The notes: generated from the letters alone by a model not told the origin. A DNA stretch of 64,000 nt from Lichenibacterium ramalinae (GCF_004137085.1 NZ_QYBC01000001.1:186001-250000); one strand, 5' to 3'; positions 36,495 to 45,820 are shown, numbered from the stretch's first letter. Translations and numbers: made by a program.

Positions 36495-37741
36495 TGGGTG
36501 GCACCGTCCACGTCGTCGGGGCCGGCCTCGCCGGCCTCGCCGCAGCCCTGAAGCTCGACCCCAAGCGGCGGCGCATCGTGCTGCACGAGGCGTCGCGCCA
36601 CGCCGGCGGGCGCTGCCGGTCCTATCACGACCAGGCCCTCGGCACCGTCATCGACAACGGCAACCACCTCGTGCTCTCGGGCAACCTCGCCGTCCGCGAC
36701 TACGTGGCGGCGATCGGCGCGGGCGACAGGCTGAAGCCGACGCGCGACGCCGCCTTCGACTTCGCCGACCTCGCGACGGGCGCCCGCTGGCGGGTGATCC
36801 CCAACGCCGGCCGGCTGCCCTGGTGGATCTTCTCGGCGCGGCGCCGCGTGCCCGGCACGCGCTGGAACGATTACCTCGCGCTCGGCAAGCTGCTGCGCGC
36901 CGGCCCCCGCGACCGCATCGGGGACGTGATGGCCTGCGAGGGGCCCCTGTGGGAGCGCCTGTGGCACCCGCTGCTGGTGGCGGCGCTCAACACCGACCCC
37001 AAAGCCTCCTCGGCGGCCCTCGCCGGGGCGGTGGTGCGCGAGTCCCTCGCCAAGGGCGGCGACGCCTGCCGGCCGCTGGTCGCCACCGAGGGCCTCGGCG
37101 AAGCCTTCGTGGACCCGGCGCTCGCCACCCTGAAGGCGCGCGGCGTCGAGGTCCGCTTCGACCATCGCCTGCGCAGCCTCGCCTTCGACGGCACCCGCGT
37201 GGCGGCGCTGGACTTCGCCGACGAGGACCCCACGGTGCTGGAGCCGGGCGACGGCGTCATCCTGGCCGTCACGGCCCCGGTCGCCGCCACGCTGGTGCCG
37301 GGCCTCACCGTGCCGACCGATTTCCGCTCCATCGTCAACGCGCATTTCCTGGCGAGCCCGCCCGACGGCCAGCCCCTGATGATCGGGCTGATCAACGCCG
37401 CGTCCGAATGGGTCTTCGCCTTTCCCGGACGCCTGTCGGTGACGATCAGCGACGCCGACCGCTTCCTCGACACCCCCAAGGACGAGCTGGCGGCCCGGCT
37501 GTGGCGCGAGGTGGCGGCCGTGACGGGCCACGACCCCGACACGCTGCCGCCCCACCGCATCATCCGCGAGAAGCGCGCCACCTTCGCCGCCACGCCCGAA
37601 CAGGACGCCTTGCGCCCCGGCCCCGAGACGGCGTGGCGCAACCTGCTCCTCGCCGGCGACTGGACCCAGACGGGCCTGCCCTCCACCATCGAGGGGGCGC
37701 TGCGCTCCGGCAACCGCGCCGCCCTGCTGGCGTCGCGGTGA
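36494..37741 (+). CDS. hpnE: hydroxysqualene dehydroxylase HpnE
   Basis: HpnE is an FAD amine-oxidase-fold enzyme that reduces hydroxysqualene to squalene. The 415-residue protein has the Rossmann start VHVVGAGLAGLAAALKL, HEASRHAGGRCRSY, and the C-terminal FAD segment LLLAGDWTQTGLPSTIEGAL, matching HpnE and phytoene-desaturase relatives. Its ATG overlaps the hpnD stop (TGATG). The downstream squalene-hopene cyclase gene hpnF is not in the window; the next gene is an unrelated YggS homologue. Confidence 0.95.
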   Translation: MGGTVHVVGAGLAGLAAALKLDPKRRRIVLHEASRHAGGRCRSYHDQALGTVIDNGNHLVLSGNLAVRDYVAAIGAGDRLKPTRDAAFDFADLATGARWRVIPNAGRLPWWIFSARRRVPGTRWNDYLALGKLLRAGPRDRIGDVMACEGPLWERLWHPLLVAALNTDPKASSAALAGAVVRESLAKGGDACRPLVATEGLGEAFVDPALATLKARGVEVRFDHRLRSLAFDGTRVAALDFADEDPTVLEPGDGVILAVTAPVAATLVPGLTVPTDFRSIVNAHFLASPPDGQPLMIGLINAASEWVFAFPGRLSVTISDADRFLDTPKDELAARLWREVAAVTGHDPDTLPPHRIIREKRATFAATPEQDALRPGPETAWRNLLLAGDWTQTGLPSTIEGALRSGNRAALLASR

Positions 37742-37814
37742 CGCCGCGTCAGATTTCCGGCGCCGGCCAGGGCGTGTAGTCTTCGGGCCGCCACCTGCCC
37801 GAGAGGACGAGCCC

Positions 37815-38513
37815 ATGACCGACAGCGAAACACCGGCCGCCGAGATCCCCGCCCGCCTCGCCGGCGTCGCGGCGCGCGTCGCCCGGGCCGCGACGGACGT
37901 CGGCCGGGCGCCCGGCAGTGTCGCGCTCGTCGCCGTGTCGAAGACCCACGACGCGGAAATCATCGCACCGGCCCTCGAGGCCGGCCACCGCGTCTTCGGC
38001 GAGAACCGCGTGCAGGAGTCGAAGGCGAAGTGGCCCGCGCTGCGCGCCCGCTTCCCGGACGTCGAACTGCACCTCATCGGCCCGCTGCAGTCCAACAAGG
38101 CGCGCGAGGCGGTCGAACTCTTCGACGTCATCGAGACGGTGGACCGGCCCAAGATCGCCGAAGCCCTCGCCGCCGAGATCGCCCGCGCCGGCAAGCCCGT
38201 TCGGCTCTTCGTCGAGGTCAACACCGGGGCCGAGCCGCAGAAGGCCGGCATCCTGCCGGCCGAGGCCGACGGCTTCGTCCGGCACTGCCGCGAGGCGCTC
38301 GGGCTCGACGTCGCCGGCCTCATGTGCATCCCGCCGGCCGACGAGCAGGCTTCCCCGCATTTCGCGCTGCTGGCCAAGATCGCGGCGCGCAACGGCCTCC
38401 CAGGACTGTCCATGGGGATGAGTTCGGACTTCGAACTCGGCATCCAGCTCGGCGCCACGCATGTGCGCGTCGGCACCGCCATCTTCGGGGCGCGCCCGCC
38501 GCTTCGGCCCTGA
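37815..38513 (+). CDS. YggS-family pyridoxal phosphate homeostasis protein
   Basis: The 232-residue product is a YggS/PROSC-type protein that binds PLP and buffers its level. PLP-binding Lys43 is in VALVAVSKTHDAE; other signatures are FGENRVQESKAKW, HLIGPLQSNKARE, LFVEVNTGAEPQKAGI and the phosphate-binding C-terminal SMGMSSDFELGIQLGATHVR and VGTAIFG. It starts 74 bases after hpnE and may be independently transcribed. Confidence 0.95.
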   Translation: MTDSETPAAEIPARLAGVAARVARAATDVGRAPGSVALVAVSKTHDAEIIAPALEAGHRVFGENRVQESKAKWPALRARFPDVELHLIGPLQSNKAREAVELFDVIETVDRPKIAEALAAEIARAGKPVRLFVEVNTGAEPQKAGILPAEADGFVRHCREALGLDVAGLMCIPPADEQASPHFALLAKIAARNGLPGLSMGMSSDFELGIQLGATHVRVGTAIFGARPPLRP

Positions 38514-38608
38514 ACGATCCTGGCCGTCCCATCCCGTCGCGGTCGGCATCCCGCGATGGAACGCCCCTGCCCCTCGCCGTGTTTCCCCGCCACACAGGGA
38601 GAGACGCG

Positions 38609-39307
38609 ATGGACCACGCCAGCGGGGACGCCCCCAGCCGCCAGACCGTGACGGCCTTCTTCGAGAGCCAGGCCGAGGCCGACCACGCGAGGGCGGACCT
38701 CGTCGCCGCCGGCTACGCCGCCGCCGACATCCACGTCGTGACGGGCGAGGCCGCCCAGGCCAAGGCCGCACCCCACAAGGACGTGGGCTTCTTCCAGGCG
38801 TTGCTCGACATCTTCGTCTTCATGCCGACCGACGACCGCGCCACCTACGAGGAGGGGCTGCGGCGCGGCGGCGTCGCGCTGGCGGTCCACACCGGGGCGG
38901 CTGGCTACGAGCGCGCCATCGACATCCTGGACCGCGACGGGGCCGTGAACCTCGACGAGCGCGAAACCAGCTGGAAGGCCGAGGGCTGGACCGCCGGCAC
39001 CGACGCGCGGCCGTCCGCCACCGACGCGTCGGGCTTCGAGAGCCAGCAGCGGCACGACCCGCTGGTGTCGGGCGAGGCCAACCGCGACGTCCGCGAGCGG
39101 ATCGGCGTCGGGACGTCCGACTTCGGGGCGGGCATGGACCTCGCGCCCGAATCCGCCGCCTCGCCCGGCCCCGAGCGCACCGCCATCCCGGGCGAGGAAG
39201 CCCAATCGGTGACGGCGCGTCGGGACACCGAGCACGGCCGCAGCCGGGTGCGCTCCTACATCGGCTCGGTGGCCGGCATGCCGACGGGCGTGGACCCGGC
39301 GATCTGA
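38609..39307 (+). CDS. general-stress-protein-17M-like protein with disordered tail
   Basis: The 232-residue product begins with a ferredoxin-like domain of the YflT/general stress 17M type (TVTAFFESQAEADHARADLV, YAAADIHVVTG; then RRGGVALAVHTGAAGYERAID), about residues 12-110, followed by a hydrophilic low-complexity tail rich in Asp, Glu, Ser and Arg. Proteins of this kind are often induced by general stress in Hyphomicrobiales, but no molecular role is known. ATG 38609 has AGGGAGAG upstream. No EcfG-type promoter was recognised upstream. Confidence 0.75.
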   Translation: MDHASGDAPSRQTVTAFFESQAEADHARADLVAAGYAAADIHVVTGEAAQAKAAPHKDVGFFQALLDIFVFMPTDDRATYEEGLRRGGVALAVHTGAAGYERAIDILDRDGAVNLDERETSWKAEGWTAGTDARPSATDASGFESQQRHDPLVSGEANRDVRERIGVGTSDFGAGMDLAPESAASPGPERTAIPGEEAQSVTARRDTEHGRSRVRSYIGSVAGMPTGVDPAI

Positions 39308-39371
39308 CCGACACCGGCCCTTAACCATGGCGGGCGCTTCCCCGGTGCCGGGGCCGGTGCCCGACCCATCG

Positions 39372-39386
39372 TTGAGCGGCGCTTAA
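39372..39386 (+). promoter_or_regulatory. CtrA-type box upstream of the extensin-family gene
   Basis: TTGA-N7-TTAA (39372-39386) matches the CtrA consensus TTAA-N7-TTAA with one mismatch, and a further half-site TTAACC lies near 39322. The box ends 23 bases before the ATG at 39410. CtrA is the cell-cycle master regulator of alphaproteobacteria; binding here is inference from the motif. Confidence 0.5.
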
Positions 39387-39409
39387 ACCCTGCCCGGCAC
39401 GCTGCCGGC

Positions 39410-40489
39410 ATGTGGTTCCGCTGTCTTCAGATCCTCATCGCCGCCGCCGTGCTGGGCGCCCTCGCCGGCTGTTCGGACTCCCGGCGCGCCGAACGGCCGC
39501 CGTGGCGGGCCAAGGCAGAAGCCGTGTGCCTGGCCAAGGGGCTGGTGAGCGAATCGGCCTCAATCCGCCCCTTCCACGAGATGAGCGGGCCGGGGATCTG
39601 CGGCGCCGAGCATCCGTTCAAGGTCACGGCGCTCGACGGGGGCAGCGTGGCGCTGAACGCCACCCAGACCCTGGACTGTCCCATGATCGCGGCGCTCGAC
39701 GCCTGGGTCCGGGACGTCGTGCAGCCGGCCGCGCAGGCGCGCTTCGGCGAGCGGGTCGTCAGGATCGACTCGATGGGCAGCTACAATTGCCGCGGCATCA
39801 ACAATATGAGCGGCGCCGGGCTCAGCGAGCATTCCTTCGCCAACGCCATCGACGTCGGCGGCTTCACCCTGGCCAGCGGCCGGACGTTGAACATCATGCG
39901 GGGGTTCAACGGCGCCGACGAGCAGGAGCGCGCCTTCCTGCACGAGGCCCATGCCGGCGCCTGCGGGCATTTCACGACGGTGCTGGGGCCGGGCTACAAC
40001 ATCTTCCACTACAACCACTTCCACCTCGACCTGGCGCTGCACGGCGCCACGTCGCGGGGGCCCCAGCGCTATTGCAAGCCGGTGCCGCAGGCGAACCTGC
40101 CCGAGCCCCCCGTCCGGGACGCCATGCCGGACCCTCCGGCCGTCGAGGAGGAGATGGACATCGCCCGGACACCGCTGCCCGAGCCGGCCTTGCGCTCCGG
40201 ACCCGCGACGCTGTTGGCCGAGCTGCCGGCGGACGCGCCGGGCCTGTCCGCCCGCCGGCCGCGCGCCCCGGCGCTCGCCCCCACGCGGTCCGTGCCCGAC
40301 ATGACGGCGGCCCGGGCCGAGCCCCTCCGGGCCCCGCGCCCCATCGCCTCCGAGCCCGCCGAGCCGCCGCTCATCAGCTTCGGCGCGGCATCCGAGGACG
40401 GCGCCCCGCGCCCACCCCGAGCCACGGCCCCGGCCCGCAGCGCCGGAGCACCGAAGGACTGGGACGTCACTTCCAGCATCGGGCGCTGA
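39410..40489 (+). CDS. extensin-family lipoprotein, peptidoglycan peptidase-like
   Basis: This 359-residue protein has a lipoprotein signal (LIAAAVLGALAGC, lipobox LAGC) and an Extensin-like_C domain (about residues 30-215) related to zinc D-Ala-D-Ala / L,D-carboxypeptidases: SYNCRGINNMSGAGLSEHSF, the metal Asp of NAIDVGGF, and the C-terminal HYNHFHLDL with its HxH. A C-terminal extension of about 130 residues is proline-rich and disordered. Anchoring in the envelope and these motifs suggest trimming of peptidoglycan peptides. A CtrA-type box lies just upstream, hinting at cell-cycle control. Confidence 0.85.
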   Translation: MWFRCLQILIAAAVLGALAGCSDSRRAERPPWRAKAEAVCLAKGLVSESASIRPFHEMSGPGICGAEHPFKVTALDGGSVALNATQTLDCPMIAALDAWVRDVVQPAAQARFGERVVRIDSMGSYNCRGINNMSGAGLSEHSFANAIDVGGFTLASGRTLNIMRGFNGADEQERAFLHEAHAGACGHFTTVLGPGYNIFHYNHFHLDLALHGATSRGPQRYCKPVPQANLPEPPVRDAMPDPPAVEEEMDIARTPLPEPALRSGPATLLAELPADAPGLSARRPRAPALAPTRSVPDMTAARAEPLRAPRPIASEPAEPPLISFGAASEDGAPRPPRATAPARSAGAPKDWDVTSSIGR

Positions 40490-40745
40490 CACCCCGCCGC
40501 ATCGCCCCGGCGAGGGCGGCGCTGCCCGACGCCTGTCGAGCGTTCCGGCGAGCGTGCTTCGCCTCCGCACCTCGCCAGCATGGTCCGGTGGCGCTATACA
40601 GGGCGGGCGTTTCAAATGTCCGGGCAGCCCGGCGACGTCGCTTCCGGGGCTTTGCCCGGACGGTCCGGTTTGGGGCTGCCGCCACCGGATCTCGCCACGC
40701 GACAAAACCCCGAACAGCGGACCTCCGCAGGACGGATCCTTCACG

Positions 40746-41084
40746 ATGTCCCACGAGACGGCCGGCGACGCGCGTCCCGCCAAGCCCCACATCGCCATCA
40801 CCTACTGCACGCAATGCAACTGGCTCTTGCGATCGGCCTGGATGGCCCAGGAACTGCTGTCGACCTTCGGCGCGGAGCTCGGCGCCGTGACGCTCGTGCC
40901 CGCCACCGGGGGCGCCTTCGCCATCACCTACGACGGGGTCGAGATCTGGGAGCGCAAGCGGGACGGCGGCTTTCCCGACGTGAAAGCCCTGAAGGGGCGG
41001 GTCCGCGACAGGCTCGACCCCGGACGCGATCTCGGGCACCTCGACACGAAACCGGTCGACCGCCGGTCCGGCGATCCCGGCTGA
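40746..41084 (+). CDS. SelT/SelW/SelH (Rdx) family selenoprotein-like protein
   Basis: The 112-residue product has the thioredoxin-like Rdx fold: ITYCTQCNWLLRSAWMAQEL with CxxC (Cys in place of selenocysteine), FGAELGAVTLVPATGGAF and GVEIWERKRDGGFPDVKALK, the family core. The partner and substrate are unknown. ATG 40746 follows a 256-base gap in which I see no clear gene. The C-terminal 25 residues are extra and charged. Confidence 0.9.
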   Translation: MSHETAGDARPAKPHIAITYCTQCNWLLRSAWMAQELLSTFGAELGAVTLVPATGGAFAITYDGVEIWERKRDGGFPDVKALKGRVRDRLDPGRDLGHLDTKPVDRRSGDPG

Positions 41085-41187
41085 CCGGCGGCCCGCGCCG
41101 GGCGATTTGGCAAAACCGTCCCGCCGCGCCATACCGGCGCCGCGCCGGCGGGAGGACCCCGCGGCGGGAAGGGCGAGGCGGACGGGG

Positions 41188-42645
41188 ATGCGGCACGTGT
41201 TCGAGGATCTGGCGCGGGCCCGCGTCGCCGTGATCGGCGACCTGATGCTCGACGTCTACCTGCAGGGCGAGGTGGAGCGGATCTCGCCGGAAGCTCCCGT
41301 CCCGGTGGTGCGCCTCGCCAGCGAACGGGCCGTGGCGGGCGGCGCCGCCAACGTGGCGGCCAACGTCGCCCATCTCGGCGGCCGGGTCGACCTCGTCGGC
41401 GCGGCGGGGCCGGACGAGGGCTTCGCGGCCCTGTCGCGCCTGCTCGACGGCCACGGCGACATCGCCCGCGAGCGGGTGGTGGTGGATGCGCGCTGCCGCA
41501 CCACGCGCAAGACGCGGCTGCTCGGCCACAACCAGCAGATCGCCCGGATCGACCACGAGGACCGCGGCCCGCTGCCGGAGGCCGTGGATGCCGCCGTGGC
41601 CCGGGCCGCCGCCGCCGCGGTGGCCGAGGCCGACATCGCGATCCTGTCCGATTACGGCAAGGGCGTCGTTTCGGACGGGCTGCTGGCGGCGGTCTTCGCG
41701 GCGGCCGCCACGGCCGGCAAGCGGGTGGTGGTGGATCCCAAGCGCCGCGACCTGTCGGCCTATCGCGGCGCCAGCATCGTGACGCCCAACCGCGCCGAGC
41801 TGACGCTGGCGACCGGCCACCCCTGCGAAACCGATGCCGAGGCCCGGGCCGCTGCCGAGATCGCCATCGGGCTCTGCGGCGCCGACATCCTGCTGACGCG
41901 CTCCGAGAAGGGCATGTCCTATTTCCCGGTCCGCGGCGAACCCATCCACCTGCCGACGGTCGCCCAGGAAGTCTTCGACGTGTCGGGCGCCGGCGACACC
42001 GTGGTGGGCACGCTGGCGCTCTGCCTGGCGGCCGGCCTGCCGATCGCCGAAGCCATGCGGGCCGCCAACCACGCCGCCGGCATCGTGGTGGGCAAGGTCG
42101 GCACCGCGCTGGTGTCGCGCGAGGAGCTGCTCGCCGACCTCGCCGCCGACGGGGGCGCGGACGTGACGGACGGGCGCCTGCTCGCCCTCGACGACCTCGT
42201 GACGCTCCGCGCCTGGTGGCGGCGGCAGGGCCTCTCGGTCGGCGTGACCAACGGCTGTTTCGACCTCGTCCATCCCGGCCACGCCTCGCTGATCCGCCAG
42301 GCGGCGGCGGGCTGCGACAGGCTCGTCATGGCGCTCAACACCGACGCCTCGGTGCGCCGGCTCAAGGGCCCGGCCCGGCCCGTGCAGGACGAGGCGGCAC
42401 GGGCGACCGTGATGGGCGCCATGAAGGGCGTCGCCGCCGTGGTGCTGTTTGACGAGGACACGCCGCTCGCCCTGGTGACGGCGCTGCAGCCGGACCTGCT
42501 GGTGAAGGGGGCCGACTATACGGAGGAGACCGTGGTGGGGGCCGAGGTCGTCAGGGCCGGCGGCGGCCGCGTGATGCTGGCCCGGCTGACGCCGGATCAA
42601 TCGACGTCGCGCCTGGTGGCGCGGGGCGGGAAGGTTCCGGCATGA
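41188..42645 (+). CDS. hldE: bifunctional heptose-7-phosphate kinase / heptose-1-phosphate adenylyltransferase
   Basis: HldE supplies two steps in ADP-heptose synthesis for the LPS core. Of its 485 residues, the N-terminal PfkB-type kinase shows VIGDLMLDVYLQGEVERISPE, GGAANVAANVAHLGG and the catalytic DVSGAGDTVVGT (Asp270 region); the C-terminal nucleotidyltransferase begins TNGCFDLVHPGHASLI (about 354-369) with the phosphate-binding HPGH. The arrangement kinase-adenylyltransferase is that of full-length HldE. ATG 41188 is chosen; the upstream ATG at 41107 adds a basic stretch not seen in the family. It overlaps hldD by ATGA. Confidence 0.96.
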   Translation: MRHVFEDLARARVAVIGDLMLDVYLQGEVERISPEAPVPVVRLASERAVAGGAANVAANVAHLGGRVDLVGAAGPDEGFAALSRLLDGHGDIARERVVVDARCRTTRKTRLLGHNQQIARIDHEDRGPLPEAVDAAVARAAAAAVAEADIAILSDYGKGVVSDGLLAAVFAAAATAGKRVVVDPKRRDLSAYRGASIVTPNRAELTLATGHPCETDAEARAAAEIAIGLCGADILLTRSEKGMSYFPVRGEPIHLPTVAQEVFDVSGAGDTVVGTLALCLAAGLPIAEAMRAANHAAGIVVGKVGTALVSREELLADLAADGGADVTDGRLLALDDLVTLRAWWRRQGLSVGVTNGCFDLVHPGHASLIRQAAAGCDRLVMALNTDASVRRLKGPARPVQDEAARATVMGAMKGVAAVVLFDEDTPLALVTALQPDLLVKGADYTEETVVGAEVVRAGGGRVMLARLTPDQSTSRLVARGGKVPA

Positions 42646-43622
42646 TCCTGGTCACCGGCGGCGCCGGCTTCATCGGCTCCAACCTGTGCGCCGACCTCGA
42701 GGCTGCGGGCCACCGCGACATCGTGGTGGCGGACACGCTCGGCCACGAGGGCAAGTGGCGCAACATCGCCAAGCGCGGGCTGCGGGACGTGATCCTGCCC
42801 GACGAGATCGAGCCCTGGCTGGCGGCCCGGCAGCGGCTCGCCGCCGTGGTCCACATGGGCGCCAACTCGTCCACCACGGCGAGCGACGGCGATGCCGTGC
42901 TGCGCTCCAACTTCCGCCTCTCGACGCGGCTGTGGGACTGGTGCGCCGCCACCGGCACGCCGCTGCTCTACGCCTCCTCGGCCGCCACCTACGGCGACGG
43001 CACGGGCGGGTTCGACGACGATGCCGCGCCCGAGGCGCTGGCCCGCCTGCGGCCGCTGAACCTTTACGGATGGTCCAAGCACCTCTTCGACCGCTGGGCC
43101 GTGGCGCGCGCCGCCGAGGGCCATGCGCCGCCGCAATGGGCCGGCCTCAAGTTCTTCAACGTCTTCGGCCCCAACGAGGGCCACAAGGGCGACATGCGCT
43201 CCCTCGTCGCCAAGACGACGCCCGGCATCGCGGCGGGCGGACGCGTCGCGCTGTTCCGGTCGCACCGCGCCGGCATCGCCGACGGCGAGCAGCGCCGCGA
43301 CTTCGTCTACGTCAAGGACTGCGGCGCCGCCGTGCTGTGGCTCCTGGCCAACCCGCAGGTGTCCGGCCTCTTCAACCTCGGCACGGGACGGGCACGCTCG
43401 TTCCGCGACCTCGTGCTGGCGGTGGGCCGGGCGCTCGACGTCGCGGTCGGCATCGACTTCGTCGACATGCCGGAGGCGATCCGCGGCCAGTACCAGTATT
43501 TCACCGAGGCCCGCATGGACCGGCTGCGCCGGGCGGGCTTCGAGCGGCCCTTCGCGTCGCTGGAGGCCGCCGTCGCCGACTACGTGTGCAACCATCTCGT
43601 GGTCGACGACGAATATCGGTGA
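42642..43622 (+). CDS. hldD: ADP-L-glycero-D-manno-heptose-6-epimerase
   Basis: HldD epimerises ADP-D-glycero- to ADP-L-glycero-manno-heptose, the donor for LPS inner core. The 326-residue extended SDR has the NADP motif VTGGAGFIGSNLC, HMGANSSTTASDGDA, YASSAATYGDGTGGF, catalytic Tyr/Lys in LNLYGWSKHLFD, and KFFNVFGPNEGHKG. It starts inside the hldE stop (ATGA), so the pair is translationally coupled. No heptosyltransferase gene is in the window. Confidence 0.96.
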   Translation: MILVTGGAGFIGSNLCADLEAAGHRDIVVADTLGHEGKWRNIAKRGLRDVILPDEIEPWLAARQRLAAVVHMGANSSTTASDGDAVLRSNFRLSTRLWDWCAATGTPLLYASSAATYGDGTGGFDDDAAPEALARLRPLNLYGWSKHLFDRWAVARAAEGHAPPQWAGLKFFNVFGPNEGHKGDMRSLVAKTTPGIAAGGRVALFRSHRAGIADGEQRRDFVYVKDCGAAVLWLLANPQVSGLFNLGTGRARSFRDLVLAVGRALDVAVGIDFVDMPEAIRGQYQYFTEARMDRLRRAGFERPFASLEAAVADYVCNHLVVDDEYR

Positions 43623-43660
43623 GGTTCGGGCGTTCAGTCTGGCGGGGACGGGGGACAGCC

Positions 43661-43978
43661 ATGGCGCGGCACGTGGTGGATTGGGACGAGGTCGAGCCGG
43701 CGGCGGCGCCGGGCGGCCTCAGCAAGCGCCGCATCGACCTGCCGGGCATGTCGCTCGTCTCGGTCGCGGTGCCGGGCGGGACGCGGGGCACGCGCCACAG
43801 CCACGACCACGACCAGTTCGTGCAGGTGGTGTCGGGCTCGGGCACGCTCGCCACCGAGGACGGCGAGCGCCCCTTCGCGGCCGGCACCGTCTTCGTCTTC
43901 CCGGCCGGGACCTGGCACCTGGCGAATTTCGACACCGACACCCTGCTGGTCGAGACCAACCTCGCCGCCGTCGGATAG
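43661..43978 (+). CDS. small cupin-domain protein
   Basis: The 105-residue product is a single cupin barrel: RGTRHSHDHDQFVQVVSGSGTL holds the metal-binding HxHxxxxF-type motif (His residues, with Gln-Phe in place of the usual Glu), and FAAGTVFVFPAGTWHLANFD the second motif with its His. Such proteins are metal-dependent enzymes or ligand sensors; no function can be assigned. It follows hldD by 38 bases on the same strand and converges with recF. Confidence 0.8.
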   Translation: MARHVVDWDEVEPAAAPGGLSKRRIDLPGMSLVSVAVPGGTRGTRHSHDHDQFVQVVSGSGTLATEDGERPFAAGTVFVFPAGTWHLANFDTDTLLVETNLAAVG

Positions 43979-43992
43979 CGCCTGGCGCGCCG

Positions 43993-45156
43993 TCAGCCCC
44001 CGGGCCGCACCGCGCCCGGCGTCACCTCGAAGCGCTCGGCCTCGACGAGGTCGGCGAACAGCGCCGGGTCGGCCCCCGTCATGAAGACGTGGCCGCCCAG
44101 GGCGGCGAGTTCGGCGTAGAGCGCCGAGCGGCGCAGCGGGTCGAAATGCGCCGCGATCTCGTCGAGCAGCACCAGGGGCGCGATGCCGCTCATGGCGGCG
44201 ACGAGCCGGGCCGAGGCCAGCACGAGACCGACCAGCAGCGCCTTCTGCTCGCCCGTCGACGAGCGGGCGGCTTCGGCGTCCTTGGGCCCGTGGCGGACCG
44301 CGAGGTCGCTGAGATGCGGGCCGATCGACGTGCGCCCCGCCGCAGCGTCGCGCCCCCGGCTGTCGCGCAGCATGGCCCGGTAGCGGTCCTCGGCGTCCAG
44401 CGCCGGGTGGTTGGCCACCAGGGCTTCGACGCCGCCCACCACCATGATGTCGGCCCAGGGAAAGGGCGAGGACGGGTCGCGGTGGAGCGCGATGAGCGCG
44501 GCGAGCCGTGTCACCGTCTCGTGGCGGGCGGCCGCCACCGCGACACCGAGCGCCGCGACCTCGCGCTCGGCCGCCTCGGCCCAGGCGGCGTCGACGCGGC
44601 CCGACAGGCGCCCCTCCTCCAGCACGCGGTTGCGGTTGCGCAGCGCCCGCTCCAGCGCCGAGACGCGGGTGCCGTGCTCGCTGTCGACGGTCAGCACGAT
44701 GCGGTCGAGGAAGCGGCGGCGCTCCGCGGCCGGGCCGGCGAAGAGCCCGTCCATGGCGGGCGTGAGCCAGACGACGCGCAGGTAGTCGGCAAAGCCCTTG
44801 GCGGAAGGCACGGTCGCGCGGTCGATGCGGCAGCGGCGCGAGGCCGGCCCGCCCACAGGCTCGAGCCCGGTGCCGAGCTGCACGCCGGCGACCTCGCGCG
44901 CCGCATCCTCGACCTCGACCGACACGGCCCAGCCGCCGCCCCCGGCATCCCGGGCGCAATCGGCCAGCTCGGCCCGGCGGAAGCCCTTGCCGGGCGTGAA
45001 GAAGGACAGCGCTTCGAGGAGGTTGGTCTTGCCGGCGCCGTTGTGCCCGGCCAGCACCACGGGGGCGCCCGACAGGGGCAGGTCCAGGGCGGGATAGGAC
45101 CGGAAGTCGCCGAGCACCAGCCGCCGGATGCGGGGGCGGCGGTCGGGAGTCACCAT
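43993..45156 (-). CDS. recF: DNA replication and repair protein RecF
   Basis: RecF is an SMC-like ATPase that helps load RecA at gaps. The 387-residue product has Walker A GHNGAGKTNLLEALSF near the N-terminus after RIRRLVLGDFRSYPALDL, then LFAGPAAERRRFLDRIV, the signature ARSSTGEQKALLVGLVLASA, and Walker B PLVLLDEIAAHFDPLRR. All are conserved. It is not adjacent to dnaN or gyrB here, unlike the classical order; the next gene is a TesA-type esterase. Confidence 0.95.
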   Translation of the reverse strand: MVTPDRRPRIRRLVLGDFRSYPALDLPLSGAPVVLAGHNGAGKTNLLEALSFFTPGKGFRRAELADCARDAGGGGWAVSVEVEDAAREVAGVQLGTGLEPVGGPASRRCRIDRATVPSAKGFADYLRVVWLTPAMDGLFAGPAAERRRFLDRIVLTVDSEHGTRVSALERALRNRNRVLEEGRLSGRVDAAWAEAAEREVAALGVAVAAARHETVTRLAALIALHRDPSSPFPWADIMVVGGVEALVANHPALDAEDRYRAMLRDSRGRDAAAGRTSIGPHLSDLAVRHGPKDAEAARSSTGEQKALLVGLVLASARLVAAMSGIAPLVLLDEIAAHFDPLRRSALYAELAALGGHVFMTGADPALFADLVEAERFEVTPGAVRPGG

Positions 45157-45181
45157 GGCGATGCGGCGGTCCCCCTCGCCC

Positions 45182-45820
45182 TCAACCCTTCACCCCCGAG
45201 GGCTGGACGCCGAGCCCCTTGAGGCTTTCCTCGACGGTTGGCAGGATGTTCCTGACGATCACGGCGACCCCGGCGGCATTGGGGTGGACCCCGTCGGCGA
45301 GGTGCAGTTCGGGATGGCCGATGATGCCGGCCAGGAAGAACGGGTACAGCGGCACCCCGGCGCGCTTGGCCAGCGACGGGAAGATGGCGGCGAAACGCTC
45401 GCGATAGGCCGCGTCGAGCTCGAGCGACGCGTACATGCCGGCGAGCAGGACGCCGATGTGCCGCTTCTGCAGGCCCGACACGATGGCGTCGAGGTTCTTC
45501 GCCGTGACCGCCGGGTCGATGCCGCGCAGCATGTCGTTGGCGCCGAGCTCCACGATGGCGAGGGCCGTCCCGTCCGGCACCGACCAGTCGAGCCGTTCGA
45601 CCCCGCCCTGCGTCGTGTCGCCCGAGACCGCGGCATTGTCGACGGCGACGTCGTAGCCGTCCCGGCGCAGCGCGCCTTCCAGCACGGCCGGGAAGGCGGC
45701 GGCGGCCGGCAGTTGGTAGCCGGCCGACAGGCTGTCCCCGAAGGCGGCGATCCGGGTCGCGGCACGGGCCGGCCCCGCCGAGGCGGCGCAGAGCGCGGCC
45801 GCCAGGGTGGCTGCGACCAT
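45182..45820 (-). CDS. tesA: arylesterase / TesA-type SGNH hydrolase
   Basis: This 212-residue exported SGNH hydrolase has a signal peptide (MVAATLAAALCAASAGPARA), block I AFGDSLSAGYQLP with nucleophile Ser30, block III ELGANDMLRGID, and the C-terminal catalytic Asp/His in LADGVHPNAAGVAVI. It resembles TesA (thioesterase I/lysophospholipase). It lies divergent from an ABC transporter of the YbbA/YbbP type, the same genomic pairing as tesA-ybbAP in E. coli. ATG 45820 is used; TTG 45832 is an alternative. Confidence 0.92.
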   Translation of the reverse strand: MVAATLAAALCAASAGPARAATRIAAFGDSLSAGYQLPAAAAFPAVLEGALRRDGYDVAVDNAAVSGDTTQGGVERLDWSVPDGTALAIVELGANDMLRGIDPAVTAKNLDAIVSGLQKRHIGVLLAGMYASLELDAAYRERFAAIFPSLAKRAGVPLYPFFLAGIIGHPELHLADGVHPNAAGVAVIVRNILPTVEESLKGLGVQPSGVKG

